DNA of 64,000 nt from Fulvia fulva (lineage: Eukaryota > Ascomycota > Dothideomycetes > Mycosphaerellales > Mycosphaerellaceae): NCBI RefSeq assembly GCF_020509005.1, contig NC_063024.1:1674001-1738000 (forward strand), written 5' to 3'. A program made the translations under genes and the position numbers. Each line of letters begins with the position of its first letter. Within the stretch, counting starts at the first letter, position 1. A model generated the notes under the pieces. The model was not told the origin of the DNA, made no database searches, and saw only the letters and a list, made by a program, of their open reading frames with translations. This document shows positions 44,190 through 53,946 of the stretch, piece after piece.

Positions 44190-45446
44190 ATGCAGCTCGA
44201 CTCCGTATCCAACACAATGCGATCAACTGACAGCGAACTTCAACAAGCGACCTTGACGGTCACGCCCACTGGCCTGGAGAATACAGCCGCACTTTCAGCG
44301 TTCCCAGCCGAGCTCGTAGAGCAGATTGCTGAGCATACCGCGACTCGAGCTGATTTGAAGGCATTGCGACTGATATGCCGCAACATCGCCTCCAAGACCC
44401 AGCGTGTCTACGCCAGGAGGCTCTTCGAGCAGCAGGCATACTTCCTCAATTGCCTCGAGAGCATCGAGATCGGTCTGGCTTTGTCGAAGCATCACGCCTT
44501 CGCACCTTTTGTCAAAGAGATCTGCTTCTTGGTCGAGGATGTCCGGTACCTCAAGAGCTCGATGTCTCCGCGCAGGAAGCAACACAAGTCCACAGCACAA
44601 GCGAATACCAAGCGAGCCCGATGTCTGCATGAGCTTCTTTCCAACTTCAAGAATTGTGGTAATTTGAAAGCTGTCAAAGTCATAGACATGAAGTGCCCAG
44701 GTCCACGGCCGGTGAAAATGCCCGATGTCGACTGGAGAGCCAAATACCGTGGTTGGGACTGCTGGGGCATCATGAGCCAGTCGCCTGTCAAGACCATCAG
44801 CAGCGCCATGCCGCGAGGAATGAAGCTCGACGCATTCTGCACGGACGCCAGAAAGTGGAACCCGAATGTAGCAAGCCTTGACTACATCCCTTTCTTCGAG
44901 ACTTTGCAGCACTTGGACCTCAGAGTCAGCAACGCTGACTACAGCCCCAATCTTGCCCACGCCATAGCTGGCTCACGGATCCCAGCGGCAGCTAGACGAC
45001 TCAAGAGCCTCAGGATCGCGGTCCATCGCTTCGAATTCGAACGTTGGTCGCGGCACAGCACACCCGGCCTCATCGAGCTGCTGATCGAGGAAACCATGCC
45101 ATGCCTAGATACTCTGGTGCTGGAGGGAAGCAATGCCAGGTGCCAGGACATGTTTGAGTTTGTAAAGCGTCACCGGATATTGAAAGAGGTCGTTCTCCAC
45201 AATGTGTTCCTTCATCACATTGCAGCATTTCTCGCGCCGGACGACGTGATCGAGACATTCATGGCCAATGTCTTCCCTGGGTTTGACGCGGAGGAGGGCC
45301 ACGTTTACGATCGAGTCCAACGAGACCGGGACCTGGTGCATCTGACACTTGCTGCGTTTAATGTCAACTACGAGGGCGGAGTCCGCGTCACTACAGCGCA
45401 AGATGCGGCTTACTCGAGGATCGCTGACTCCGTTTGGAGAGTATAG
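44190..45446 (+). CDS. F-box-like protein
   Basis: 418 aa, single exon, ATG 44190. The F-box-like segment is FPAELVEQIAEHTATRADLKALRLICRNIA (split: FPAELVEQIAEH, then LKALRLICRNIA). The remainder has leucine-rich stretches (LEFLQHLDLRV-like FETLQHLDLRVSN; LDTLVLEGSN; ILKEVVLHNVF), as in fungal F-box proteins that recruit substrates to SCF ubiquitin ligases. Partner and substrate unknown. Confidence 0.7.
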   Translation: MQLDSVSNTMRSTDSELQQATLTVTPTGLENTAALSAFPAELVEQIAEHTATRADLKALRLICRNIASKTQRVYARRLFEQQAYFLNCLESIEIGLALSKHHAFAPFVKEICFLVEDVRYLKSSMSPRRKQHKSTAQANTKRARCLHELLSNFKNCGNLKAVKVIDMKCPGPRPVKMPDVDWRAKYRGWDCWGIMSQSPVKTISSAMPRGMKLDAFCTDARKWNPNVASLDYIPFFETLQHLDLRVSNADYSPNLAHAIAGSRIPAAARRLKSLRIAVHRFEFERWSRHSTPGLIELLIEETMPCLDTLVLEGSNARCQDMFEFVKRHRILKEVVLHNVFLHHIAAFLAPDDVIETFMANVFPGFDAEEGHVYDRVQRDRDLVHLTLAAFNVNYEGGVRVTTAQDAAYSRIADSVWRV

Positions 45447-46007
45447 GCGCTGTCGTAGTGCTGTTCGGGATAAGTAGCCTGACTGCGGAAGTTTGGAGGC
45501 ATACCATGCCTTGAATGGACCTTTTAAAGCGCGGTCGCCGATGTTCATGAAGAGAAGATGCTCCGGACGAGGAAGGAATGCGGCGAAAGGCGTGGCAGAT
45601 CTGAGACTTGGAGCTAAACTTGAAGTGTCTGAAGCTACTGAGATAGTCTGGGTCTGTATGTCACACATCTCCCTTCGAACCATCATTCCTAACCCATCTC
45701 AAATCCACCATCCTGCACTGCTCTTGCATTACTCTCACACCTGTATTCAGCCGCCAAGAAGAGCCATGCTGCTCAAAGCGAAATCAGGAAGTGATCTGCG
45801 CTCGCCATCGCATTTAGCCGACAACAGCAGCGTGAGCAGTACATCATCAACGCGCGAACATCATGAATCCCCTCTCAGCAATATACGACTGACGACGCTC
45901 GGCAGAATTTAGAGCTTCTCGGTAGTAAGTGATATCCTTTCATAAAGATACAAGAGGCGACAAGGTAGGCGACTCATCTTTCCTGTACTACAAGTCCATT
46001 TCTGGCG
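45447..46007. other. Intergenic region, no feature seen
   Basis: About 560 bp between two plus-strand genes; short frames only. Confidence 0.4.
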
Positions 46008-47415
46008 ATGTTCTTCCCTTCGAACATTGTTGTCCTCCTCTCCCTCCTCTCCTCTCCTGTCCGCAGTGCCTTTGCCCTCCCGTGGGCTACATACATCCAC
46101 AATGATGGGTATCCTACGCCTAACCCACCCGATGGCCACTGGGTCGACACCTGGACCTCCATGCCCCAACTGACCGAACCCGCCAACCTCCCTCCTCAAC
46201 CCTTCAACCAGACCGACTTAGTCTTCTTCAACACAACCCTCCGCCAAACCTTTCACATCACTACACCATCCACTTACCTCCGTCTCCGCCTCTCCAACGC
46301 CTTCGGTGGTGCAAACCTTCCCATCACAGCCGCTACAATCGCCGTCCCATTGGCATCGGGAATTGGGAATGGAAACTTGACAGGCTCGAGTCTCATCAAT
46401 ACCACGACTGTCCAGCATCTCACCTTTTCAGGAGAAGCGGAGATATCGATTCCGCCAGGGGCGCTGGCTGTGTCTGACCCGATCTACTTTCCCGTGCACG
46501 CGAATCAAATCTTATCCATATCGCTATACCTCGCCAATGGACAATCAACTCAAAGCATCACGTCCCATCCCGGCTCCCGAACCTCCTCCTACCTTTCCCG
46601 CGGGGACTGGACAGCGTCCAAGAATCTAACAGATTCTTCCACACAAGAAGTATTCCACTGGTACTTCATCTCCGCCCTCGAAGCTTGGTCCGAGCCTGCC
46701 GTGTCGAGCTTTGTAGTAGTAGGCGATAGCATCACCGATGGACGTAGTTCCTACAACAACGCCAATGGTCGCTGGACAGATCTCCTCTTCAACCGTCTGC
46801 ACTACCACTCGTCCTCAACCAACAACCCGGCGCTGGGCAACATCGCAGTATCGAACCAAGCCGCAGGAGGGAACCGCGTTTTGGCGGACGGCGCGGGACC
46901 CTCAGCGTTGAGTAGGATTGAACGAGATGTGATTGCACACCCTGGGGTGAAGTACGCGATGACTCTTGAGGGTGTTAATGATATCGGGACTGCAATGGCT
47001 ACGATGGAAGCGCAGCGGGTGGTGGGCGATGCCTTGATTCAGGCGTATAAGCAGATGTTCACAAGGATGCATACGGCGGGTATTGCGGTGTTTGGGGGGT
47101 ACGATCACGCCGTTTGGGTGTAAGAATTCGACGTTGCAGCCGTATAGTAATCCGCTGAGGGAGGAGACAAGGATGAGGGTGAACGAGTGGATTAGAGGGA
47201 GTGTTGGGATGGCTGGAGGGTTTGATGGTCTGGTCGACTTCGATGAAGTGATGAAGAATCCGATAAATTCGACGGAGATGAATCCGCTGCTGAACTCAGG
47301 GGATTGTCTTCATCCTAATCCTGAGGGATACCAGGTCATGGCTGATGCGTTTCCGGTAGAGCTGTTTGAGAAGCTTGAAAAAGGGAGTGAGTACATTTGT
47401 GTAGTACCTGATTGA
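46008..47415 (+). pseudogene. SGNH/GDSL-type secreted esterase with one-base frameshift
   Basis: Signal peptide (MFFPSNIVVLLSLLSSPVRS), an N-terminal beta-rich region (HWVDTWTSMPQL), then the SGNH blocks: VVVGDSITDG (nucleophile Ser), NQAAGGNR, and LEGVNDIG. The frame then fails at a run of six G (47094-47099): the first frame ends 24 nt later, whereas the next frame continues the protein as TITPFGCKN, PLREETRMRVNEWIR and the final DCLHPNPEGY (Asp/His block). One G too many would account for it. Either a sequencing error or a recent null allele; without the second part the Asp and His are lost. Confidence 0.8.
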
Positions 47416-47779
47416 GACATAACGACAGCACTTCGTCACAATACAGTAACAAAAAGAAAATTCGACCCAGGTCAGAGACTCTCACGAATCTCGTTCCTTC
47501 CGGTCACTTACCGCCTCATCTCGGACCACACATGGAAGTAGTGATGGAGACGTCTGAGCATCAATCATGCATGAAGCCGGCTGGCTCAGTTCAGCTGGTG
47601 TCCATTTGGGTGTCTTGTCCACTAACTACCTCTTTCGCAATGTCGGATGTGCATCTCGTCGCACTGCTGTTCTCAAAGGGTATCAACAACAACCTGCCCG
47701 CCTCAACGCCTCTTCATGCTTTTTTGTTCATCGTTCGTCCCATGTTGGCTGGTCGTGAAGGATGTCGTTGTCGAGGCGC
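47416..47779. other. Short intergenic region
   Basis: 364 bp between the convergent esterase and RPL37; presumably their 3' UTRs. No gene seen. Confidence 0.4.
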
Positions 47780-48174
47780 TTACTCGGCCTTGGCTGGACC
47801 GCGGGAGCCCTTTGGTGTGCCTTGCTGGAAGCCGTTCTTGAACTTGCGTGGTACGAGCTTGAGCGAGCGCATGCGGCCGGTACCGGTGGTCTTGCGGCGC
47901 TTGGCCTTCTCACCCCAGTTGTCTGTGGGTTGATCGTCAGTATGCGCATTCGTGGCAGCGCAGGATGATTCCTGATCTTACACTTTCTGATGCTGGCGCT
48001 TGGGTATCCGCAGTTGGAGCAGGTGTGCTTCTGAACGTGCATGGAGCGACGACCGCAACGTCTGCACAGGACGTGCGTCTTGTTGTGTCGCTTACCGAAC
48101 GATGAGGTACCCTTCGCTGTAGCAAGTCGTTAGCAATGGCCTCAATGCCATAGTCCCATTGGATGCGTACTCAT
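47780..48174 (-). CDS. RPL37: 60S ribosomal protein L37
   Basis: Exons 48174-48171, 48116-47982 and 47922-47780 give 93 aa. The first exon is only ATG plus one base, a layout seen in ribosomal protein genes. Protein features: [18 protein letters not shown], the zinc-ribbon cysteines (CRRCG and CSNCGY), [19 protein letters not shown] at the last junction and [15 protein letters not shown]. Length matches the family. The gene is divergent to the serine hydrolase. Confidence 0.97.
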
Positions 48175-48515
48175 TTTGGCGGTGTTGGGTGCTGTGTTTG
48201 GTCGTGCCTTCCGACTTGGAGAACGAAGAAGTCGAGGAAGTCACGACGAACGACAATTCTGCCGCCAAGCTGTGGAGTGCCAAGATTGCCAGAGACCAGC
48301 CTACCACGGCTAAACACCGGCAAATGCGACTTTCCACTTTCGACCACCGACCACAACGACAAAGTCCTGGTCGAGAACAGAGCATACAGGACGTGAGGCA
48401 TCTATATAGACGTTCCTGGAGTCCGTGGATGCTTTTCAAAACACGCAGATCGGTCCCACCATTCCGGACAGCCATACATACACCACAACGCCACACCACC
48501 TCCCGTTCCATCACC

Positions 48516-49439
48516 ATGGCCTCCACAAACGGCAGGTCCACACCTGCAGAAGGCCGCAAACTCAAGATCCTCATGCTCCACGGCTACACCCAATCCGGTC
48601 GCCTGTTCGAGATCAAGACTAAAGCCCTGAAAAAGTCCCTTGAAAAGCACTTCCCTGCTGCCCCCAAGCCCGGCCACCTACAGCAGTACCCCGGCGGCAT
48701 CGATTTGGTCTACCCCACAGCACCTATGAAGCTCGAATATAGCGACATCCCAGGCCACGATACAGATGGTCCCTCCGATAATTTGGAAGCGTGCGGCTGG
48801 TGGAAACGACGAGGCGACGATGAGCCGTATACTTACGAGGGGATGGAAGTAGGGCTGGAGGCGATTGCGAAAGTGCTAAAGGAAGGAGGTCCGTTCGACG
48901 GAGCGTTGGGATTCTCGCAAGGTGGTGCTGCAGCGGGGATGGTCGCCGCACTTCTGGAGGATGGGAGAAGGGAGGCCTTTGAGAAGCATCAAGCGAAAGG
49001 CGGAATGCAGTATCCAGATCCATTCACAAATGATAGCGGATACGTGGAAGATGCGATCCATCCTCCCCTGAAGTTTGCTGTGAGTTATTCTGGTTTTGGC
49101 GCGAGTACACATCCGCTGTATCATGGGTTTTATGAGCCGAAGATTCGGACGCCGATGCTGCATTTTATTGGGACGGTGGATACGGTCGTGTCGGAGGAGA
49201 GGAGTTTGAGGTTGGTGGAGGCTTGTGTGGATGGGAAGGGGAAGGAAGGTGGGGTGCCGAGGGTGGTGTATCATCCTGGTGGACACTTCTTGCCGAGTAG
49301 TGGGAAGCAGTATGTGGCGGCGCTGGTGGCGTTTATCAGGGAAGTGCTTGGAGAGCAGGCGGATGGGGGTATGCCTGGAAGTGGGATTGCGACGCCGAGA
49401 AAGGAAGAGAGGGTGGAGGACATGGAATTGCCGTTTTGA
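48516..49439 (+). CDS. FSH1-type serine hydrolase (alpha/beta hydrolase)
   Basis: 307 aa from ATG 48516 (ACCATGG). Family FSH1 features: KILMLHGYTQSGRLF at the N-terminus, the nucleophile elbow GFSQGG, HFIGTVDTVV (acid) and YHPGGHFLPS (His). ACGWWKRR and YEGMEVGLEAI are also typical. Cytosolic hydrolase of unknown substrate. Weakly conserved Lys/Gly-rich C-terminus. Confidence 0.9.
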   Translation: MASTNGRSTPAEGRKLKILMLHGYTQSGRLFEIKTKALKKSLEKHFPAAPKPGHLQQYPGGIDLVYPTAPMKLEYSDIPGHDTDGPSDNLEACGWWKRRGDDEPYTYEGMEVGLEAIAKVLKEGGPFDGALGFSQGGAAAGMVAALLEDGRREAFEKHQAKGGMQYPDPFTNDSGYVEDAIHPPLKFAVSYSGFGASTHPLYHGFYEPKIRTPMLHFIGTVDTVVSEERSLRLVEACVDGKGKEGGVPRVVYHPGGHFLPSSGKQYVAALVAFIREVLGEQADGGMPGSGIATPRKEERVEDMELPF

Positions 49440-49639
49440 GAGGATGACGAAGGAACATGATGTGATGTGCTGATGATGCACATAGAGCCCAATATAACGC
49501 TAGATCAAGAACTGCATACCCAACTTTTTTCGAGCCAAGACCGAAGAAATCTCCTTGTCCCAGGACCGAATCTACCCAAGCGATATCGATGTCGGTTCTT
49601 TCTCCAAGCCACTCGGTGCAACCGATTGCCGAATCCTCG

Positions 49640-49908
49640 ACCTCTGGTATAGCTCAAGCTCGTGCCTCAGCTGGTCCTCGGGCATGGCGTTGGGATGATC
49701 GACCTTGTTGCCCAGGATCAAGAAAGGTGTGTTGGCCAGGTCTTCCATCGGTCTTGCTCTCTGCGAAGCATTCGGGGTCTTGGGTATCTACCAAAAAGAC
49801 ACCACCCGAGACCTCGGGGACGTAGTCCTTCCACAGTCGTCGTGCTTTCCGATGTCCGCCAAGATCGAAAGTGGTGGACCGACAACTTCCGATGCTGAGC
49901 TCTTCTGA
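49640..49908 (-). pseudogene. SAR1 GTPase fragment
   Basis: On the minus strand EELSIG leads into [22 protein letters not shown] and VFLVDTQD, the middle of SAR1 (COPII GTPase). A frameshift with loss of a few codons near 49740 moves to the next frame, which reads [20 protein letters not shown] and [10 protein letters not shown], again SAR1-like. The P-loop half is missing: upstream DNA belongs to the PHD gene, whose stop (49912) is almost touching. Remaining DNA from 49440 to 49640 shows only weak similarity to the SAR1 tail. No introns are needed within the fragment. Confidence 0.75.
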
Positions 49909-49911
49909 GCA

Positions 49912-50853
49912 CTACACCATCCGCCCGTCCCGCTTCCATTCTATTTCCATCTTGGAGCCAGCTGCGACCTCGACCAACTCTCCCTCCTCTCCCTCCGCAA
50001 CGATCCCGTTCGACCGCATCCCCAACTGCTTCTCCTTCCGGCACTCGAAGCATAGCCATCGCCTTCCTACCGGTAGCACACTCCGGAAGCCAACGCAAGG
50101 AGCGTGGAACTTCTTCTCGCATCCACCAGCGCACTCCAGCATCTCATCGTCCTCCGCTCTTTGACAGTCGGCGAGGCAAAGACTGATCTCATCAGCCGGA
50201 TCTTCTTGATCAGGGTCTGGATCGGAGCTGCGCGAGCCGTATCGTGAACCGCGAGTGATCTTCCGTGTCATGGTCCTGGTGACGAAGCGGGCAGGCCCGT
50301 ACTCCTCATCGTCGTCAGCTTTGGCTACTACGCGCGACCGGCGAGCTTTGGAGCGTGGTGTGGAGGGTGCGCGGTATTCGTCGTCGTCATCTTCGAAGTT
50401 GCGGGATTTGCGTTTGGCTGCTGAACGTGGTCGTGGTGAAGAAGTTGTGGTGGTTGACTTGCGTTTGGAGGCTTTGGATCTCTTGGGTGTTGAGGGTGTT
50501 GAGGGTGTGGAGGTTGTGATGCTGGTAGCTATGGAAGTGCCGGTGGTGGGATCTTGGTGCTGTGAAGTTGAGGTACTCGAGTTGGGTGTTGTGGCTGCAT
50601 CTTCGAGTGGCTGCTCAGGAGCTTGGTCGGCATCGTGGTTGGCAGAAGGGGCGGAGGTGGTGGAGGTGACATAAGTTTCAGGGACACCTTCGCCGGTCTG
50701 CGAAGTGAACTCAGCTACGCCGAAAGCCAAAGGTGGTTGTTCTGGTGGTGTGATCAGCTGGTCACGCGGAGTGAGATCACCACCAAGCATACTCTGAAGC
50801 TCAGCAGCCTCCTCGACTGGCCCAATCAGATCTTCCTCAGTAAGGCGGGGCAT
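49912..50853 (-). CDS. PHD-finger protein
   Basis: 313 aa, single exon. A long disordered Ser/Thr/Pro-rich region with basic clusters (PKRSKASKRKS, SAAKRKSRN) precedes a PHD-like zinc finger near residue 230: CLADCQ, CAGGCEKKFHAPCVG, then WLCFECR, matching the Cys4-His-Cys3 pattern. Such fingers read histone tails. C-terminus acidic then basic. Specific complex unknown. Confidence 0.75.
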   Translation of the reverse strand: MPRLTEEDLIGPVEEAAELQSMLGGDLTPRDQLITPPEQPPLAFGVAEFTSQTGEGVPETYVTSTTSAPSANHDADQAPEQPLEDAATTPNSSTSTSQHQDPTTGTSIATSITTSTPSTPSTPKRSKASKRKSTTTTSSPRPRSAAKRKSRNFEDDDDEYRAPSTPRSKARRSRVVAKADDDEEYGPARFVTRTMTRKITRGSRYGSRSSDPDPDQEDPADEISLCLADCQRAEDDEMLECAGGCEKKFHAPCVGFRSVLPVGRRWLCFECRKEKQLGMRSNGIVAEGEEGELVEVAAGSKMEIEWKRDGRMV

Positions 50854-51818
50854 GATGGTGGTGATGCTGATGCTGATGTCTCAAAGTGATGTATCAACTG
50901 GGGAGATTAAGAAAGATCGAGACAGATCTAGAAAAGAAAGTGAGGCAAATGCAAGCTGAGCCAGGACCCGCGGCTAGGTCTCATTCACTTGTGACGCCAA
51001 GTCGACAATCACGTGGGTATTGTCACTTGCTATTGTCATTGCACGTGCTTGCGCGTACTGATGCACCATCTCTGTAAAGACAACGGGATGATCCCGAGCT
51101 GCAGATTTCTGCATCTATTCAGGATTCAGCTTGCGAAGGCGGCTCACGGTGTTCAGCCTTCTCACTTAGCTCGGGTCGTGCCTTGGCGAGATTCAACGTC
51201 CTACATGAAGTGAAAGCACTCTCTCATCTCCCACTTCCTGCAACGACTCTCTAGTTGTGTTCACATCTAGCTCGCCAATCGCCTCTTCGGCTTTGCTGCA
51301 TCAATAAAGAAACGACATCAGCATGACCGCAGTCGGTCTTGCGAAGGAATTGACTGCTGTGTATCAGGAGGCGAAAGTTGTGCTACTCCAGAGAGTGGAA
51401 AAGTATTTTCGGGCATAATTATGGACAACACATGGGAGTCATTCTGTAACAACCATTGCGAGTGTGGATCCGAGAAAAACAGGAAGACTGGTCGAGTTCC
51501 TGGTCAGGGGTGTGCCAGAGGGGTAATCTGGAGCGCGGAGCATGGAGGACTTTTGAGACATGCTTCTGCTGGTGTATAGAGCGCACCATACGATGCTCAG
51601 GAGTGCCTTGCGAGAAAACGGGCGATCAGGTAAGACGTTGGAGTATAGAGTGCGGCTCCTGGGACAGGAGGCGCCAGGAGGAGTTTCCGATGGTAAATGG
51701 GACGAGAATGATCCAAAAAAAAAGGTTCTGGACATGTTGATCATTGGGACTATGACTTGACATAACGGAGTCTCGTGATAGCGATACCTCTCCTGCTAGC
51801 CGCATCGTTGATGTGGTA
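50854..51818. other. Intergenic region, no gene seen
   Basis: About 960 bp; short overlapping frames only. Confidence 0.45.
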
Positions 51819-53195
51819 CTACATGCACCAAATATCTTGAACAGCATCATCACGAGGCCCATATTTGACGCAGTAAAGCCGGTCCATAGGGCACTTGGAT
51901 CTTTCCAGCGTATCCTCCGAATCTGTCGGTACGCCAATAATGCAGCGCTTGTGGTACAGTCTCATGGAATCGTTCGACTGACCCGGGTCGGCCTCATTCA
52001 AGACTAAGTACATCTGGTAGGCCCGGTCAAGCGACAGTCGATCTCTTCTTCCAGTGTCGTAAAACTCCCAATCTCTATCCATCGGACGGTCTCTTCTTGT
52101 ACTCACCCTGCCGTTGAGGTTCAACAGGCGCTGCGAATTCCGTTCATCAGGGGGCCTGCGCCACGACTCGAGCCCCACATCAAGGGGAATGTAATATAGG
52201 TCGTCTCGAAACTCAAGCCCAACGTTTGTTGTAGCATATGGAAGTATATGGCCAGCCTGCTTAATCGAAATGACGCACGCCTGTGATTCGAAATGCTGGC
52301 TCGACTCAGCCAGCAGTCTTGACCATGAAGTATGAAGGAGGATACTTCTATCCCCTGAACGTCCAATGATCTCCTTTTGCAGTCTGCCGAAAGCTCGGTG
52401 GCCTTCCCCGTAAAGGAGTGGCATATTGATACCGAAAATTCCTAGCAGACAGTAGGCTTGATCCTCGACTCTTGTGGTTTCCCGCTTGGCTGCCCAGCTC
52501 ATCTTTTCTGCAAGGCAGACACCGCTCATATTCACTCCTAGAAGCCAATGTTGTGAGATACCGGTAATTTGCGACACATTCTGATAAAGGTTGACGGGAG
52601 CACGTCGTAAGCGTCCCAGGTAATCTTCCATCATCAAGCCGCCGAACCCAAATTTTCTGATGACACCAAATAGTTCCCACCAAACATCGTAGAAGCAGAC
52701 ATAGTGCGGTGCAAGAAGCTCTTGTAGTGTCCACCCACGGGAAAGCCACTCGCATCGACCAAGGCTCTCTACCATGTCTGCCTCGCCCATGTGGCTGTAA
52801 TCAAACAAATGCACGAAGCAGATCGCAGCATTCCTATACCAGGCATACATTGAGTTGATGGCCTCAGACAGCTCCGCGCTGCTCTTCTTGCCAATACAGC
52901 ATGTATCCACCCAGACCCATTCGATTAGCTTTAGGTTGTCATCAGGATTCAAAGGTCGCCAGAGGATGGTTGCCTCCCGAATCAATCTACAGAAGCCGAT
53001 GATCTTGAGATACCCAGGCCCTCGACTGACGAAAGTATCCGAAGAGCTATCCCGAGAATGATAGCCGTTGTATTGCAGCCAGTCCTGATACGATATCTCG
53101 CGCTCACCCCATCGGTGGGAAAGTATAGCGTATCCTGGACGGGTTCTCCCGAAGAACTCTTTGAACTCCAGAGTATGGATGTTGATCAATCGCAT
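51819..53195 (-). CDS. HET-domain (heterokaryon incompatibility) protein
   Basis: 458 aa. Start ATG 53195 chosen because HET proteins usually begin MRLI; an in-frame ATG lies at 53216. HET motifs: YAILSHRWGEREISYQD, WVWVDTCCIGKKSSAELSEA, INSMYAWYRNAAICFVHL, LSRGWTLQELLAP and YCLLGIFGINMPLLYGEG. Such domains trigger cell death upon non-self fusion in filamentous ascomycetes. Single exon; C-terminal region without recognised domain. Confidence 0.92.
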   Translation of the reverse strand: MRLINIHTLEFKEFFGRTRPGYAILSHRWGEREISYQDWLQYNGYHSRDSSSDTFVSRGPGYLKIIGFCRLIREATILWRPLNPDDNLKLIEWVWVDTCCIGKKSSAELSEAINSMYAWYRNAAICFVHLFDYSHMGEADMVESLGRCEWLSRGWTLQELLAPHYVCFYDVWWELFGVIRKFGFGGLMMEDYLGRLRRAPVNLYQNVSQITGISQHWLLGVNMSGVCLAEKMSWAAKRETTRVEDQAYCLLGIFGINMPLLYGEGHRAFGRLQKEIIGRSGDRSILLHTSWSRLLAESSQHFESQACVISIKQAGHILPYATTNVGLEFRDDLYYIPLDVGLESWRRPPDERNSQRLLNLNGRVSTRRDRPMDRDWEFYDTGRRDRLSLDRAYQMYLVLNEADPGQSNDSMRLYHKRCIIGVPTDSEDTLERSKCPMDRLYCVKYGPRDDAVQDIWCM

Positions 53196-53946
53196 GCTGA
53201 GCGACACAGGCCCCATCCTCAAGCATTAGGGAGTGCAAAGCTGAACCTCCGTGGTGAGAGATGCGGCTGAGGTCGAGCTATGGGTCAGCCGATGCACTCT
53301 CTCACACAAAAAAGATAAGCCCCAATCTCGTGCTACACTGCATGAGCATCAGCCACATCGCGGGACACCAAGGACCATACCGTACCGCCCCTTGGCTGGT
53401 CAGCAGGCTAATGTACGCACCGCCGCATGACAGATCAGCGAACCGCCATCTGTCTCCGCCAGTCTTGTCGACACCTGAGGCACGAAGGTTCCTCACCAGC
53501 TTCACTGCAAGGGGCGTCTGACTTAGGAGGTAGGGTCTGTCAAGAAGCGACAACAGCATCGAGTCGGGAATTCCCCGCGGGTTGCAGTACCCCAGGGCTG
53601 GCTTCTGTGTTAAGCACAGAAGAATGCTGAGGAAATCAGCACCGCGGATCCGGTTGCACGAAAGTCTGAAAAGCGTCTGGCGATCGTCTGTTGTAGGCGT
53701 CGTGTGGACACACCCGGGAATAGGGCCTGAAAGACAAAACATCTCACATCAATTACAGACCTGCCTGCATATCCGCCCACGAGCGAGCATACCCCATAAG
53801 CCGCTCTATCATAAACATGACCTAAACCGCTCCGCAAACCCACTCGTACGCATCTAAAAAGACAACGCTATGCTCCAAAGCACACCCCATCTTCCACACA
53901 CCAAACACCCACACCCTCACCCACCATCAACGCACCACCCACTCCA
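53196..53946. other. Intergenic region, no gene seen
   Basis: 750 bp between the HET start and the SET-protein stop; one 146-codon minus frame at 53302-53742 without resemblance to a known family. Confidence 0.4.

Noticed and set aside
49718..50134. 138-codon minus-strand frame over the PHD/SAR1 junction
   Set aside because: Overlaps the PHD coding frame and the SAR1 fragment, both with clear motifs.
53302..53742. 146-codon minus-strand ORF upstream of the HET gene
   Set aside because: No motif, no support for a start, and composition like the surrounding noncoding DNA.
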